This document shows, in pieces, positions 1 through 10,010 of a stretch of 64,000 nt of DNA. The translations under genes were made by a program, and so were the position numbers. The stretch's first letter is position 1, and each line of letters begins with the position of its first letter. The notes under the pieces are model-generated. The model did no database searches, was not told where the DNA came from, and saw only the letters and a program-made list of their open reading frames with translations. The DNA is from Streptomyces sp. Je 1-332 (GTDB lineage Bacteria > Actinomycetota > Actinomycetes > Streptomycetales > Streptomycetaceae): NCBI RefSeq assembly GCF_040730185.1, contig NZ_CP160402.1, positions 7,998,001-8,062,000 on the forward strand. The letters run 5' to 3'.

Positions 1-2242
1 AGCGCAGGTCCACCGCGTACGTGCCCTTGGCCGGGGCCTGGACGTCGAACGTGGCCGTGGCACCGGGTTCGCCGAAGCCGTCGACGAAGCCGCTGCCGGT
101 GAATCCGGCGTGCTCGGTGTCGATGTCCGCGCCGCCGGACAGCCGCGCCGACTCGGCGTCGTACGACGTGACCGGCTCGGTCTGGCCGGGGCGGGCGTTC
201 AGGGTGTACCAGGCCTCGGTGGACCACAGCTGCTCGTCGTCGGCCGAGGAGAACGGGCGCGGTGAGCGTACGTGCACCACGCGGTCGCTCTTGAGTCCCG
301 GGATGGTGAGCTGGACGGTGCGCCGGTCGTCGGAGATGTCGGCCTTCGTGACGGTCAGGGCCTCCTCGTCGACCTTGGGGCCGCCATAGGCGGGGGTAGG
401 GGCGTAACGCCACTGCTCGACGGAGTACGCCCCGCTGGTCAGCTTCTCGACGGTCTTGTCCGAAAGCGGCTTGGTGTAGGTGAGCTTGAAGCCGTCGGAG
501 GTGGCGCGCATCGTCTTGATGTCGAACGCGGTCTTGCCGTTCGGGGTGAGCTTCTGCAGGCCGAAGCGGAGCTTGCCCTCCTGGCCCCAGTTGCCGTCCG
601 CACCGAGCCCGCCGGTGTAGATCGCCCCGTCAGGACCGGTGGAGATACGGGTGATGCCGGACTCCAGACCCTGCGTGTGGCGGAACACGGCGCCCTGGAA
701 CTCGCCGTTGACCTTCTCCAGATCGGCGCGCTGCAGTCCGCCGTACGTGACGTCACCGAACATCAACTGCCCGGCGAAAGTCCCCTTCTTGACCGTCATG
801 GGGGTGCTGGGGGAGTTGGCTATCTCGTTCTGCGGCAGCCACAGCACCGGCTTGGTGACGGTGTTGTCGTCGAACGGGCCTTCCGGGTTCGTGTAGTGAT
901 TGAAGAACCGGTCCTGTTTGACGTGCATCAGCTTCGAGGCGGGCAGCCAGCCGCCCTGGTTGTCCGTGACGAACAGCTCGTTATCGGGGCCGCGGCCGAT
1001 GCCGTTGGGGGTGCGCAGGCCGCCGGCGAGGTAGGTGACCTTCCCGGTGTTCTTGTTCACCTTGATCGTGGTGCCGCGGTTGGGAGCGGGCTGCGGGTCG
1101 GTCGTCGCGCCGCCGTAGTTGATGGCGACGGACAGGTTCAGATAGAAGTCGCCCTTGTCGTAGAGCAGTCCGAAGGCGAATTCGTGGAAGTTCCCGCCGT
1201 AGGGCCACTCGGCGATCTTCCGCCGCTCGCTCGCGTCGTCGTCGCCCTCCAGATCGGCGAGCTCGGTCAGCTGGTGCTTCTCCGAGACGTACAGCTTCCC
1301 GTCCACGTACTTGACGCCCATCGGCTCCTTGAGCCCGTCGGCGATCTTCTCGAAGGTGACCTTGTCCGGTCCGGTGTCGCCGGTGACGTTGTCCAGGACG
1401 TACACCTCGCCCTTGGTCTCCTCGCTGCCGCCCCAGGTGGTCACGGCGAGCCGGCCGTCGGGCAGCCAGTCCATCGCGGAGACCTGCGGCTCGAAGCCCT
1501 TGGGGCGCAGATCGGTCAGCGTGTAGCCGGGGTTGACCGACGTCAGGGGGAGGCCGTCGCCCGGGGTGTCGTAGCTGCCCTCGCACTCCTTGCGGCCCGG
1601 CGCGGTCACCCGCACCACGTCGGCATCCGTACTGAGCACGGAGTTCGGTACGAGGGTGAAGGCGTCGGCGCCGGGCGGCTTCCACTGCAGGGTGACCTGC
1701 TGGTCGTTGCTCCGGTCGAAGTGGTCGACGCGCAGCGGGTGATAGCCCGGGGTGAGGGTGATCTCGCCGTCCTTGGGCTCGGCGCCGTGCAGCCCGTCGT
1801 GGTCGACGACCTTCTTGTCGCCGATGAACAGGCGCGAACCGTCGTCGCTGATCAGACGGAAGGTGTACGCGCCGTCCGCGGGCACGTTGATGTTGCCGAT
1901 GATCTGTGACACGAAGTTGTCGCTGAACCCGAAGCCCTCCGTGGAGGACCAGTCGACGGTGGGGATCAGCTTGTCGACGTTGGGGGTCTGGGCGGGCTTG
2001 AGGTCGCAGAGCTTGCTCAGCGGCGACTGGACGTCGAACACCCGCAGCGTGACCCCGGGTTCCTGTGGGGGCAGGTCGGCGAAGGGCCTGTCGTCGTCCT
2101 TGTCCTCGGCGCCGACGGCCGGCGCGGTGAGTACGCCGCCGGCCATCAGCAGCCCCAGGAGGATCCCGGCGGCTCTTCGCGGTCTCAGCCGCGTACGGGG
2201 GCGGATGCGGCGGGGGCGCGGGGGGTGCTCGTGTGGCGTCAC
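1..2242 (-). CDS. Secreted PA14 / beta-propeller dehydrogenase-like protein with CBM (3' end missing)
   Basis: Open through the left edge, so the C-terminus is outside the window (747 codons visible). The GTG start at 2242 has AGGAG a few bases upstream. The N-terminus has an Arg-rich stretch, a hydrophobic segment (GILLGLLMAGGVL) and an Ala-x-Ala-like exit near residue 46, so it is probably secreted. Residues about 60-200 read as a PA14 domain (YTFRLISDDGSRLFIG). Residues 240-620 resemble the glucose/sorbosone-dehydrogenase or NHL-type propeller (MDWLPDGRLAVTTWGG, GPDGAIYTGGL). From about 690 a CBM6/35-like beta-sandwich begins. By family analogy it binds and perhaps oxidises polysaccharide-derived sugars outside the cell. 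The catalytic assignment is inference; the domain order is read directly. Confidence 0.8.
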   Translation of the reverse strand, partial: MTPHEHPPRPRRIRPRTRLRPRRAAGILLGLLMAGGVLTAPAVGAEDKDDDRPFADLPPQEPGVTLRVFDVQSPLSKLCDLKPAQTPNVDKLIPTVDWSSTEGFGFSDNFVSQIIGNINVPADGAYTFRLISDDGSRLFIGDKKVVDHDGLHGAEPKDGEITLTPGYHPLRVDHFDRSNDQQVTLQWKPPGADAFTLVPNSVLSTDADVVRVTAPGRKECEGSYDTPGDGLPLTSVNPGYTLTDLRPKGFEPQVSAMDWLPDGRLAVTTWGGSEETKGEVYVLDNVTGDTGPDKVTFEKIADGLKEPMGVKYVDGKLYVSEKHQLTELADLEGDDDASERRKIAEWPYGGNFHEFAFGLLYDKGDFYLNLSVAINYGGATTDPQPAPNRGTTIKVNKNTGKVTYLAGGLRTPNGIGRGPDNELFVTDNQGGWLPASKLMHVKQDRFFNHYTNPEGPFDDNTVTKPVLWLPQNEIANSPSTPMTVKKGTFAGQLMFGDVTYGGLQRADLEKVNGEFQGAVFRHTQGLESGITRISTGPDGAIYTGGLGADGNWGQEGKLRFGLQKLTPNGKTAFDIKTMRATSDGFKLTYTKPLSDKTVEKLTSGAYSVEQWRYAPTPAYGGPKVDEEALTVTKADISDDRRTVQLTIPGLKSDRVVHVRSPRPFSSADDEQLWSTEAWYTLNARPGQTEPVTSYDAESARLSGGADIDTEHAGFTGSGFVDGFGEPGATATFDVQAPAKGTYAVDLR

Positions 2243-2796
2243 TCGGTCTCCTGCTGGGCGCTGTGAGGCGGCCCGGGCCGCCGGAGCCCGTGTCCGCGGA
2301 GGGAGTTGGTGCACATGCGGATGGTGCGAGCCGCGGCATGACGCCGCGCGGTGCGCAGAGTGCTGTACGAGAGCGACGCCAAGCGTACGAAGCATGCCTC
2401 GCATCGTCCATACTTTGTCCTCAACAAGGAGAAACTGGCGGGGAGTTGGCGCTCGGCGGCTGCCGCGCTCGAGGCGGCCGCCGGGCGCATCGGGGCACGG
2501 CCTCGAGCGGGACTTTCCGGTCGGTAAACTCCGCGCAGATCGCGATAGTTCGCGTATGCAATATCGTCTGCGGATGCCGCCCCATGCTTGTTCGTCTAGG
2601 CTTATAAGGGCGCCTCGAAGAGAACGGTTCTGAGGCGTGCAGCATGTAAGGCCTTGCCTCGGTCACGCATTTCACTGATGCGGGTGAGGTAAAGGAAAAG
2701 AAATGCGCTGAGTTTCCACGATCTGGCAGTACGGGCGGGAAACGCGCTGACAATACGTGGCGAAACCCAGTGTTCTATGATGGAAGAGGTAGAGGC
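2243..2796. other. 554-nt intergenic region
   Basis: No convincing gene. It separates the divergent PA14 gene from the peptide operon and so should hold both promoters. It is more AT-rich towards 2640-2790. A hairpin-capable stretch (CGCAT at 2666-2670 with ATGCG at 2678-2682, flanked by CCTC/GAGG) lies about 110 nt before the peptide start and could be a leader structure. Short open frames here lack ribosome sites and Streptomyces codon bias. Confidence 0.5.
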
Positions 2797-2979
2797 ATGG
2801 CTTCCACCGAATTCACGGATCAGGACGTGGCTGAAACTCTGGACGTTGAGGCAGCTCTCGATCCGGTCGAGGTCGACGGTTCCTACCGCGACAGCCGCGA
2901 GTGTGCGGCGCTGGCCCTGACGAGCGGGACGACCTCGCTTCTGTTGTCGCCTCCGACACCTCGGCCGAAGAAGGGCTGA
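2797..2979 (+). CDS. 60-aa acidic peptide, candidate RiPP-type precursor
   Basis: ATG at 2797 with GGAAGAGG about 8 nt upstream. The N-terminal half is strongly acidic (residues 5-27, including ETLDVEAALDPVEVDG), as in many actinobacterial RiPP leaders. The C-terminal half switches to a Ser/Thr/Leu-rich segment (ALALTSGTTSLLL) and a basic Pro/Lys tail (PPTPRPKKG), with a single Cys at about residue 36. It opens a five-gene operon, with the next start only 12 nt downstream. One Cys argues against a multi-ring lanthipeptide. I do not recognise a named precursor family; the precursor role is inferred from size, charge split and position. Confidence 0.6.
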   Translation: MASTEFTDQDVAETLDVEAALDPVEVDGSYRDSRECAALALTSGTTSLLLSPPTPRPKKG

Positions 2980-2991
2980 CGGGGCACTGGT

Positions 2992-3702
2992 ATGGAGGAG
3001 TCAGGCACTACGACGCCTCTTGCAGGCGCGGTGCATGGCCTCACATCGGAACTGGTCTCCGCTCTTCGGAGCGGGGGCCGCTTCCGGTTGGCCGGCACCA
3101 TGACCGGCCCCGACGGGCTGGCTGCCGGAAACGGTCTCGCTCTCGCCGCCGTTCGGGTGGTGGGTGCCGATGCCGTACTGCCGGGCATCCTGCGGCGTAC
3201 ACCGCTCGAACCCGACGATCTCGCCGTGTTCAGCAAGGCCGTGCACGCGTATCCTCCCCCCGCCGATGCCTCGCCCACGTCGGTGTGGAGCCACTGGGCC
3301 ATGCGACGGACGCTGGCGGGGCTGAACACGTCCCTCGACGGCGCACCGGACCATGGAACAGAGCCTCGGGCGGCCTGGCTCGAGGACGCTCCGTGGCAGG
3401 TGCTGACCCATCAACTCGCCGTGCTTGCGCCCCTCGCGGTGCCCGGCGTCGACTGCGCGGTGGCCCGGGTGGCCCGCGCTCGGCCCGTGGACGTCGCCCG
3501 AGGCTTCGTCCGTGCGGTCCGCCGCCGCGACTGGCTGCAAGCCGCGGGGGCAGGCCGCTGGCTGGTGCTGCTCGACGGCGTGCCGCAGACGCTCGGTCTG
3601 GAGACCGGTCTTGAGTTCGTGGCGCAGATGGGCAGCGAGGACCCCCGCGTGGTGCTGCAAGTGGAGGCGGCGCAGCTGATGCGGGCCGGAGTGCCGGGGT
3701 GA
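2992..3702 (+). CDS. Uncharacterised protein of peptide operon
   Basis: 236 aa, second gene of the operon; its stop overlaps the next GTG start (GTGA at 3699-3702). No signal peptide or membrane segment is evident. It is Ala/Arg/Leu-rich, has a stretch AWLEDAPWQVLTHQLAVLAPLAVPGVD mid-protein (part quoted: WQVLTHQLAVLAPLAVPG), and resembles no family I can name. Its coupling to the peptide and the DUF6895 genes suggests a role in the same process, for example leader recognition or modification. That is context-based only. Confidence 0.7.
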   Translation: MEESGTTTPLAGAVHGLTSELVSALRSGGRFRLAGTMTGPDGLAAGNGLALAAVRVVGADAVLPGILRRTPLEPDDLAVFSKAVHAYPPPADASPTSVWSHWAMRRTLAGLNTSLDGAPDHGTEPRAAWLEDAPWQVLTHQLAVLAPLAVPGVDCAVARVARARPVDVARGFVRAVRRRDWLQAAGAGRWLVLLDGVPQTLGLETGLEFVAQMGSEDPRVVLQVEAAQLMRAGVPG

Positions 3703-4694
3703 GGGCGGGCGACGTCCGGGGGGTCGCCGACGCGGCGCTGGCCTGGGTGTCCGAGCACCGCGACGACTTCGCGCTCGGGGATGACGCCCTGGCCGAGTCC
3801 GGCAACGTGAACTTCACCTGGAAACCGATCGGGGAACTGGCGCACGTGTGCGTGACCGTCCGACGGCACACCGAACCGTCCACGCCCCTGCACCAGAAGG
3901 CGCGTGACCTGCTGACCTTCGCCTGGCGGCAGACCGGGCAGGGCGACCTCCTGCGCCAACTGCAGGGTTTGGAGCCCTTCGCGACGTATCCCTTGGAGAT
4001 CTACGCGGCGTTCGCATCGGCCGGGCTGCGCCACCACGGCTTCGAGAAGGCCGCCGCGACGGTGGCGCGCACCCGCTCGTGGCAGATGACCGAGCAGCAG
4101 CCCAACCGGCGCCTGGGCATCCTGAACTCCGAACGCCACAGCGGGATGCGGCCGCACCAGGGCATGGAGCGGGCGCTTGAGCGCACCTGGCTGGGCGGAC
4201 TGCCCGAACCCTGGATGTTCGAAGGGGACGCCGGATACACGCTCACCCATGTGATCTTCCACCTCACCGACTGGGGCGCCGCGCCGCACCACGTTCCCCC
4301 GCAGGTCGCCGACTACCTGGCGCAGTGGCTTCCGCCGTGGCTCGACACCTGCCTGGAGGACGAGCGGTGGGACCTGAGCTGTGAGCTGCTGGCCGTGGCC
4401 GGAAGCCTGCCCGGCCCGCCCGACCGCACGATGCTGCGAGACGCCTGGACGCGACTCGCCCGCGCGCAGGACGCGTCCGGAGCCGTCCCCGAGGTCGGCC
4501 CGCAGCGGGACGGTCGGGCCGGGCAGGCGCCCAGGGACGATTTCATCGGTTGCTATCACTCGACTCTCATGACCGCCTTCGCCGCCGTCCTGACCGCCGG
4601 CGCACTGCACGAGGACACCGTGGGGCCCGCTCACCAAGGCCGGCTCGCGCATCAGGAACGGGACGGACAGAGGGGACGAGGAGTGTCGAGATGA
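3699..4694 (+). CDS. DUF6895-family protein (copy 1)
   Basis: 331 aa, GTG start in a 4-nt overlap with the preceding gene. Alpha-helical, soluble-looking protein. It shares a long conserved core with the downstream gene: E(L/I)A.(V/I)C near residue 45, RRLG.....R near 140, RTWLG..PEPW near 165, and THVIFHLTDWG near 185, followed by a Trp-rich helix (AQWLPPWLDTCLEDERWDL). I recognise this pattern as DUF6895, an actinobacterial family without an established function. The clustered H..FHLTDWG residues could bind metal or a cofactor (inference). Ends in an ATGA overlap with the second copy. Confidence 0.8.
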   Translation: MRAGDVRGVADAALAWVSEHRDDFALGDDALAESGNVNFTWKPIGELAHVCVTVRRHTEPSTPLHQKARDLLTFAWRQTGQGDLLRQLQGLEPFATYPLEIYAAFASAGLRHHGFEKAAATVARTRSWQMTEQQPNRRLGILNSERHSGMRPHQGMERALERTWLGGLPEPWMFEGDAGYTLTHVIFHLTDWGAAPHHVPPQVADYLAQWLPPWLDTCLEDERWDLSCELLAVAGSLPGPPDRTMLRDAWTRLARAQDASGAVPEVGPQRDGRAGQAPRDDFIGCYHSTLMTAFAAVLTAGALHEDTVGPAHQGRLAHQERDGQRGRGVSR

Positions 4695-5614
4695 CCAGCA
4701 CCCGCCTCATGCACACCGTCGGCAGCCGCGCCCTGGAATGGCTGCACGCCCACCGCGACGGGTTCCGCCTGGAACCGGACGTCGACCCGGAAGTGGGCTT
4801 CCTGGAGCGCTTCAAACCGGTCGGCGAGCTGGCTCTCATCTGCGCGGTGCTGTTCCGTGAAGGCGTGGCAGGGTCCCGGGAGGCACAGCTGGCGCGGCAA
4901 CTGCTCGACCATGCCTGGCGCAACACGTTGGACGGCGGCCAGATGCTGGTGCGCGGCCAGCGCATCGAGCCCCTCTCGCCCATTCCCTTCGAGGTCTACC
5001 TCCCGTTCAAGGAGCTGGGCTACAGCCACCCCGCCTTCGAGCAGATGTTCCAGCTCAACCAGCGGCTCGAGAGTTTCGCCGCCCGTGAGATGCCACCGGC
5101 GCGCCGCCTCGGGCTCTCCGCCTTCCAACGCCGCTGCGGGCTCGAGCCCCGGCCGCCGGAGGCCGAGGTCATCGGCCGGACATGGCTGGGACGTACCCCC
5201 GAACCCTGGACCGTGGAGGGGCACACCGCCTACGACATCACCCACACCGTCTTCCACCTCACCGACTGGGGCAAGACCCCCGACAACATCCCCGCCCCCC
5301 TCGTCGACTACCTCGCCACCTGGCTGCCGGTCTGGCTGGACGACTGGCTCGACCTGCAACGCTGGGACCTCCTCGGCGAACTCCTCGTCGTCGACGCCTG
5401 CCTGCCCCGCCCCACCCTGGACGAACGGGCCTGGGAGGGCTTCGCCGCGGCCCAACAGCCCGACGGGGCGATGCCCGCCGTTCGCACCATCCCACCGGGC
5501 GATCCCGAGGAGCTCTTCGACCTCATCTACCACCCCACGCTCGTCGCCGCCTACGCCTCCGTCCTGGCCACCTCCCGCGCCCTGACGCAACTGGCCCACC
5601 CCACACCCGCATGA
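4691..5614 (+). CDS. DUF6895-family protein (copy 2)
   Basis: 307 aa. ATG at 4691 overlaps the previous stop (ATGA), with GAGGAG upstream. Paralogue of the preceding gene with the same landmarks: WLHAHRDGFRLE near the N-terminus, RRLGLSAFQRRCGL, RTWLGRTPEPWTVEG, THTVFHLTDWG, and ATWLPVWLDDWLDLQRWDL. Two adjacent diverged copies suggest a heteromeric complex or successive steps on one substrate. The next gene starts in its stop codon (ATGA at 5611-5614), so all five operon genes are probably co-translated. Confidence 0.8.
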   Translation: MTSTRLMHTVGSRALEWLHAHRDGFRLEPDVDPEVGFLERFKPVGELALICAVLFREGVAGSREAQLARQLLDHAWRNTLDGGQMLVRGQRIEPLSPIPFEVYLPFKELGYSHPAFEQMFQLNQRLESFAAREMPPARRLGLSAFQRRCGLEPRPPEAEVIGRTWLGRTPEPWTVEGHTAYDITHTVFHLTDWGKTPDNIPAPLVDYLATWLPVWLDDWLDLQRWDLLGELLVVDACLPRPTLDERAWEGFAAAQQPDGAMPAVRTIPPGDPEELFDLIYHPTLVAAYASVLATSRALTQLAHPTPA

Positions 5615-6708
5615 CACCCCCACGCGCACCCTGGCCGGGCGAGCAGATCAAGGCCACCGACGACGGGCCCCCGCCCGAGCACCCCCCGGCCGAGGCCCCG
5701 TCGGACGACGAGACGGTGAGCCGACGGCTGGATGAGGCCATCGCCGCGGTGGAAGCGCCCGACGTCGTCTTCGCGCTGTCCCGGGAAGGCCGCCGCACGG
5801 TGCGCTGCGGCGGTACACAGCCGCCGCCCCCCGTTCCCCGTGACCGGCTGCGTTACGAGATCGGCTCGGCCTCCAAGACGTTCACCGCTCTGCTGCTGGC
5901 GCACCTGACTCGATCCGGCGTGCTCTGCGGGGGCGAGCCGGCCCTTTCCTTCCTCGCTCCGGCGCGGGCCACCGGCACAGACCCCATCACCCTCGCCCAC
6001 CTGATCACCCACACCTCCGGACTGCCCTCCCTGCCCCTGGACTTCTACCCCCGGGCCCTGCCCACCTGGCGCACCGAGCCCTATGCCGGCTACCAGGACC
6101 GGCACGTCATCGACGCCTTCGTACGCCGCCGGCCGCTCCGGCGGCCCGGCACCCGCTGGCACTACTCCAACTTCGGTGTCGCCGCGCTCGGTCACGCCTT
6201 GGCCGCCGCCACCGCCACCCCCTGGGACGACCTGCTCACCCAACAGGTCCTGCGGCCAATGCGGTTGGACGGCACGGCCCTGCGCCCCGCCGGCCCGGAC
6301 ACGGACGCCACCGGCCACCGCAAGGACGGCATCACGCCCACGCCACCACTGACCATCGGCGGCTTCGAGGCGGCTGGCGCGGTCCGCGCGACCCCGCACG
6401 ACCTGCTGACCTTCCTCGAAGCCCACCTCGACCCGACGGGCCACCCCTTGGCCGCAGCCCTGCGGACAGCGAGTCGCCCGGTCCTGCGGCGCGGCTGGGG
6501 GCACCGGCACACGCACACCATGTCCTGGTTCCAGCACCCCTCCCAGCACGGCCCCCTCTACTTCCACTGCGGAGCCACGCTCGGCCAACAGGCGTTCCTG
6601 GGCTACCGGCCTGACACCGCGACGGCCTTGGCCGCCGTCTGCACCCGCCGCTACCGCGCCCGCGAAACGTTCGTCACCACCGCGTACGCCCTGCTCACTC
6701 AGGACTGA
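5611..6708 (+). CDS. Serine hydrolase of the beta-lactamase / class C fold
   Basis: 365 aa, ATGA-coupled to the upstream DUF6895 gene. Shows the penicillin-binding-like catalytic signature: S-x-x-K at S86-K89 (GSASKTF), Y-S-N at 185-187 (WHYSNFG), and a third motif HCG (in FHCGATLGQQAFLG) in place of KTG/HTG. No signal peptide; the first 35 residues are Pro/Asp-rich and probably disordered, so it is likely cytoplasmic. Family members are esterases, D-peptidases or amidases. At the end of a peptide operon it is a reasonable candidate for leader removal or peptide hydrolysis, but the substrate is unknown. Confidence 0.85.
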   Translation: MTPPRAPWPGEQIKATDDGPPPEHPPAEAPSDDETVSRRLDEAIAAVEAPDVVFALSREGRRTVRCGGTQPPPPVPRDRLRYEIGSASKTFTALLLAHLTRSGVLCGGEPALSFLAPARATGTDPITLAHLITHTSGLPSLPLDFYPRALPTWRTEPYAGYQDRHVIDAFVRRRPLRRPGTRWHYSNFGVAALGHALAAATATPWDDLLTQQVLRPMRLDGTALRPAGPDTDATGHRKDGITPTPPLTIGGFEAAGAVRATPHDLLTFLEAHLDPTGHPLAAALRTASRPVLRRGWGHRHTHTMSWFQHPSQHGPLYFHCGATLGQQAFLGYRPDTATALAAVCTRRYRARETFVTTAYALLTQD

Positions 6709-6738
6709 GCCGACAGCGTCGACCGCACAGGAGGCCCG

Positions 6739-8169
6739 TCAGATGCGCTGCCACAGGGCCGGCGTGCGGGCGGGCTGCCATACGCCCTGTGACTGGTGGG
6801 GCTGCAGGCACACGTAACTGACACCGTCGTACGTCACTCGTGCCCCGGTCTGGTAGACCTTGCCCGTGCCCCAACTGCCCGAGGCGTCCTGAGGGTTGGT
6901 GTCACGCTGGGTGGGGGCGGCCTTCAAGGTGAGCCCGAACTCGTTGAGCAGCGGGTTCAGCGGCTGGTGGAAGGTGACCCCGCCGCTCTTGCAGTCGCCG
7001 CTGCCCCCGGACGTGATGCCCTGGGCCTGGGCGCCGGAGAGGTAGGAGCCGCCCGAATCGCCCGGCTCCGCACACACCGTGGTCCGGGTGACCCCCTTGA
7101 TGACCCCCTCGGCGTAACTCACGCTGGTGCCGTGCTGCTCGATGGTCCCGCAGTGCCAGCCGGTGGTCGACCCCGACCGGCAGATCGCCGCGCCCACCAG
7201 TGCCTGCACCGAACCGGCGACCTGAACGTCCGCCGTCCCTTCGCTCTTCACCCGAGGTGTGGCGGTCCACTGGTCGTTCACGCCGACCCAGGACATGTCC
7301 TTGACCGGAAAGACCGACGCCTCGAAGGCGCCCTGGGCGACCTTGTTGAAGCCGGTGGTCTTGGCGCCCGGCTTGCCGCAGTGCCCGGCGCTGGCGAAGC
7401 CCTGCTTGGCGCCCTTGGTCACCGAGAACCCCACCGAACAGCGGGCCTTCTCGTCGATGTAGTACGCGTCGCCCCCTCGCACGTCGTGCAGCGCCCGCGG
7501 GCGGTCGGCCGACACCCTGACATCCAGGAGCCGTCGGTCGACCCCGGCCGCCGCGATCAGCTTGTCGGCTGCAGTGCTGCTCGTCGCCTGCACCGTCGCC
7601 TTGTTGGCCCGCACATCGACGTACCGCACCGGCGTATCGAGGCCGCCACCCGTCACGGCGGCGGCATCCAGCTTCGCCGTGAGCGCCTCCAGGTCCTGCA
7701 GACCATGCTTGACGACCTTGGCCTGCGCCCCTTCCGCCTTGATCGCAGCAACATCCGTGGCCTTCGTGGTCGCCACCACCAGGCGGGCGGAGGTCGTGCC
7801 CTGCACCCAAGCACCCGCGAAGTTCTTGCCCAGGGTGTTCTGAAGACGGCCCGCCCGCGTCCCCGCCTCCGCCTCATTGACCAACCGGGTCCGAGCCTGC
7901 TCGCCCGACAGGCCCAGATCACGCTGCAGCGCCCGCAGCAGAACCTTCGGCGGCTTGTCGGCGGCCAGCGTCTGCGCGGCCGACGGGGGCGCAGGCGCCG
8001 CGGACGACTGCGGCGCCGGTACAGGCGGGGTGGGCGTGGGCGGCACGACAGCCGCGGCGGCCACCGGCAGCCCCGTCAACACGAAGGCACCCAGCACACT
8101 CACCACGAGCCACGCGCGCCGGGCAGGTCGGGCGGGTTGGCCGGGTCGGTCGGCGCGTCTGTCAGCCAT
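6739..8169 (-). CDS. Secreted S1-family (streptogrisin-like) serine protease with chitin-binding tail
   Basis: 476 aa from ATG at 8169 (GAGGA at -8). Arg-rich N-terminus plus hydrophobic segment (residues 18-40) forms a signal peptide, followed by a Pro-rich stretch. Residues about 70-190 match an alpha-lytic-protease-type pro-domain. The mature chymotrypsin-like domain has H263 (SAGHCG), D291 and S372 (EPGDSGGS). Disulphide Cys pairs are visible (C244/C264, C330/C340, C366/C393). Residues about 430-476 form a small Trp/Tyr-rich CBM5/12-like domain (GKVYQTGARVTYDG). By family it autocleaves its propeptide and degrades extracellular protein, with the tail tethering it to chitin. Convergent with the serine hydrolase gene. 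Confidence 0.93.
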   Translation of the reverse strand: MADRRADRPGQPARPARRAWLVVSVLGAFVLTGLPVAAAAVVPPTPTPPVPAPQSSAAPAPPSAAQTLAADKPPKVLLRALQRDLGLSGEQARTRLVNEAEAGTRAGRLQNTLGKNFAGAWVQGTTSARLVVATTKATDVAAIKAEGAQAKVVKHGLQDLEALTAKLDAAAVTGGGLDTPVRYVDVRANKATVQATSSTAADKLIAAAGVDRRLLDVRVSADRPRALHDVRGGDAYYIDEKARCSVGFSVTKGAKQGFASAGHCGKPGAKTTGFNKVAQGAFEASVFPVKDMSWVGVNDQWTATPRVKSEGTADVQVAGSVQALVGAAICRSGSTTGWHCGTIEQHGTSVSYAEGVIKGVTRTTVCAEPGDSGGSYLSGAQAQGITSGGSGDCKSGGVTFHQPLNPLLNEFGLTLKAAPTQRDTNPQDASGSWGTGKVYQTGARVTYDGVSYVCLQPHQSQGVWQPARTPALWQRI

Positions 8170-8337
8170 GAGTGATTCCTCATTCTCGGAAGATCCGGTT
8201 CGACGGGTTGGAGGCAGAGAAACGTCGAAACCTAGACCTTGCCGACACCGACTCAGAAAATGCCCCCACACGTCCAGTTCGGCACAACGGACCACACCAA
8301 CGACCCACCCGGCCCAACACCCGAGATCCATACGCCG

Positions 8338-8366
8338 ACGAGGCGCGAGCCGTGCTCGCGCCTCGT
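8338..8366 (-). terminator. Intrinsic terminator of gdhA
   Basis: Perfect 13-bp GC-rich stem (ACGAGGCGCGAGC and its complement) with a 3-nt loop, 19 nt past the gdhA stop. Confidence 0.75.
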
Positions 8367-8385
8367 CATGGTGGGGTCTGTCCGG

Positions 8386-9846
<1,461 letters not shown>

Positions 9847-10010
9847 TCAGGTGTTACGCGCATGGAAACATACGGACCGGCCCCTGGGTCCAGGGGGTGC
9901 GACCACGATGCGAGACCGGGCGCGACGCCGGGACCGAGTGACGGCCGTGACGGGGTGCGGTTCGTGTGATCTGGGGGCAGAGTTGATGGCGTGACTGTGC
10001 CGAGTGGTGC

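Noticed and set aside
272..1909. Long open frame on the plus strand (545 codons)
   Set aside because: It lies opposite the PA14/propeller gene, whose frame has a signal peptide, PA14 and propeller motifs. The plus frame is low-complexity Val/Gly/Asp/Arg, a typical high-GC shadow.
2421..2753. Minus-strand 110-codon frame in the intergenic region upstream of the peptide operon
   Set aside because: Atypical codon use, no ribosome site, crosses the hairpin and AT-rich promoter region.
2797..2979. Peptide as a class I-IV lanthipeptide precursor
   Set aside because: Only one Cys, and no LanB, LanC, LanM, LanKC or LanL gene in the neighbourhood.
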